From an uncultured Christensenella sp. (GTDB lineage: Bacteria; Bacillota; Clostridia; Christensenellales; Pumilibacteraceae): a stretch of DNA of 64,000 bases. Positions 63,780-64,000 of this stretch are shown here, one piece after another. The stretch lies in the NCBI GenBank assembly GCA_910585955.1, contig CAJUGC010000002.1, positions 119,685 to 183,684 of the forward strand. The letters run 5' to 3'. The position numbers and the translations under genes were made by a program. The first letter of the stretch is position 1. Each line of letters begins with the position of its first letter. The notes below the pieces were generated by a model. It searched no databases and was not told the DNA's origin. It saw only the letters and a program-made list of their open reading frames with translations.

Positions 63780-64000
63780 TTATTTTACGAACAACAAAAT
63801 ATTCAGTCCGAATATTCCGCCCTTAGCGGAAACGCTAAGTTCACCGCCGTATTTTTGTACGATTGCGCGCATACTCTTCATTCCGTAGCCGTGAAATGCG
63901 GTATCCTTCGGAGTGACCGGCATTCCGTTTTCCATTCGAATCTTGCCGTCGTAATAATTTTCTATTATTATCTTCAAAACATTCCCGTTCTTCACCTGCG
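63780..64000 (-). CDS. GHKL sensor histidine kinase, C-terminal fragment
   Basis: The frame is open to the window edge, so the N-terminus lies outside. The 73 readable residues form the end of a GHKL ATP-binding domain: IIIENYYDGKI (N box), then FHGYGMKSMRAIVQKYGGEL (G box region) and a final strand GGIFGLNILL. This is the form found in AgrC/VirS-like peptide sensors of Bacillota rather than classical HisKA kinases. A response regulator would be expected next to its other end. Confidence 0.8.
   Translation of the reverse strand, partial: QVKNGNVLKIIIENYYDGKIRMENGMPVTPKDTAFHGYGMKSMRAIVQKYGGELSVSAKGGIFGLNILLFVK

Overview
The window looks like a chromosomal contig from an uncultured, Gram-positive-type member of the Clostridia (Bacillota). 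The evidence is a rpmH-rnpA-yidD-yidC-jag cluster, consensus sigma-A promoters of the TTGACA-17-TATAAT type, strong GGAG ribosome sites, tRNA genes with encoded CCA, many lipoproteins, BspA-type leucine-rich repeat (LRR) proteins and InlB-type repeat proteins, and an AgrC-like GHKL kinase. A gut or host-associated lineage (Christensenellales-like) fits the surface gene content, but that placement is inference. Most genes lie on the minus strand. No CRISPR array, rRNA, transposase or integrase gene was found.

Layout. 1-1.1 kb: the end of an accessory island (partial MarR regulator and two tiny zinc-ribbon genes). It is followed by two tandem perfect hairpins, one with TAGTATTAC in its loop, and the island abuts the 3' end of tRNA-Ser(GGA). 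1.3-5.1 kb: a minus-strand operon rpmH-rnpA-yidD-yidC-jag-DUF2726 from a consensus promoter; dnaA is not next to it. 5.2-9.1 kb: a TtcA-like tRNA thiolase, two kinds of dispersed repeat (one supplies the stop codon of a PstS-like gene), a membrane protein and an AEC-family exporter. 9.1-12.7 kb: a surface transglutaminase split by an eight-C tract, and a DUF3592 protein.

12.8-43.3 kb: a 30-kb run of co-oriented genes that I read as one nutrient-acquisition and surface unit. oppA-B-C-D-F comes first, then a small membrane protein, a 2556-residue subtilase-LRR fusion and four large repeat lipoproteins. Several steps overlap or have very short gaps, no convincing internal terminator was seen, and a strong bidirectional terminator lies at the far end. 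The promoter before oppA has a run of nine Gs between its -35 and -10 boxes. The obvious model is that the anchored protease and adhesins make peptides at the surface, the Opp transporter imports them, and slippage in the G run could set expression.

43.6-50.3 kb: lipoproteins, a ferredoxin in an operon with an XRE regulator, a second XRE regulator facing it across interlocking face-to-face promoters, an ankyrin protein, and a three-gene operon (DUF5714, P-loop kinase, membrane protein). 50.7-57.2 kb: an LRR protein without signal peptide, a membrane protein, a broken flavodoxin-like gene, and a large HTH protein with a C-terminal HEPN-like RNase motif. 57.4-64 kb: tRNA-Val(GAC), a second copy of the short repeat, an ABC-F ATPase, a lipoprotein/permuted-GH3/membrane-protein operon, and the C-terminus of a GHKL histidine kinase cut by the window edge.

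Many starts were moved inward from the longest open frame to the start with a good ribosome site; these choices are stated per gene.
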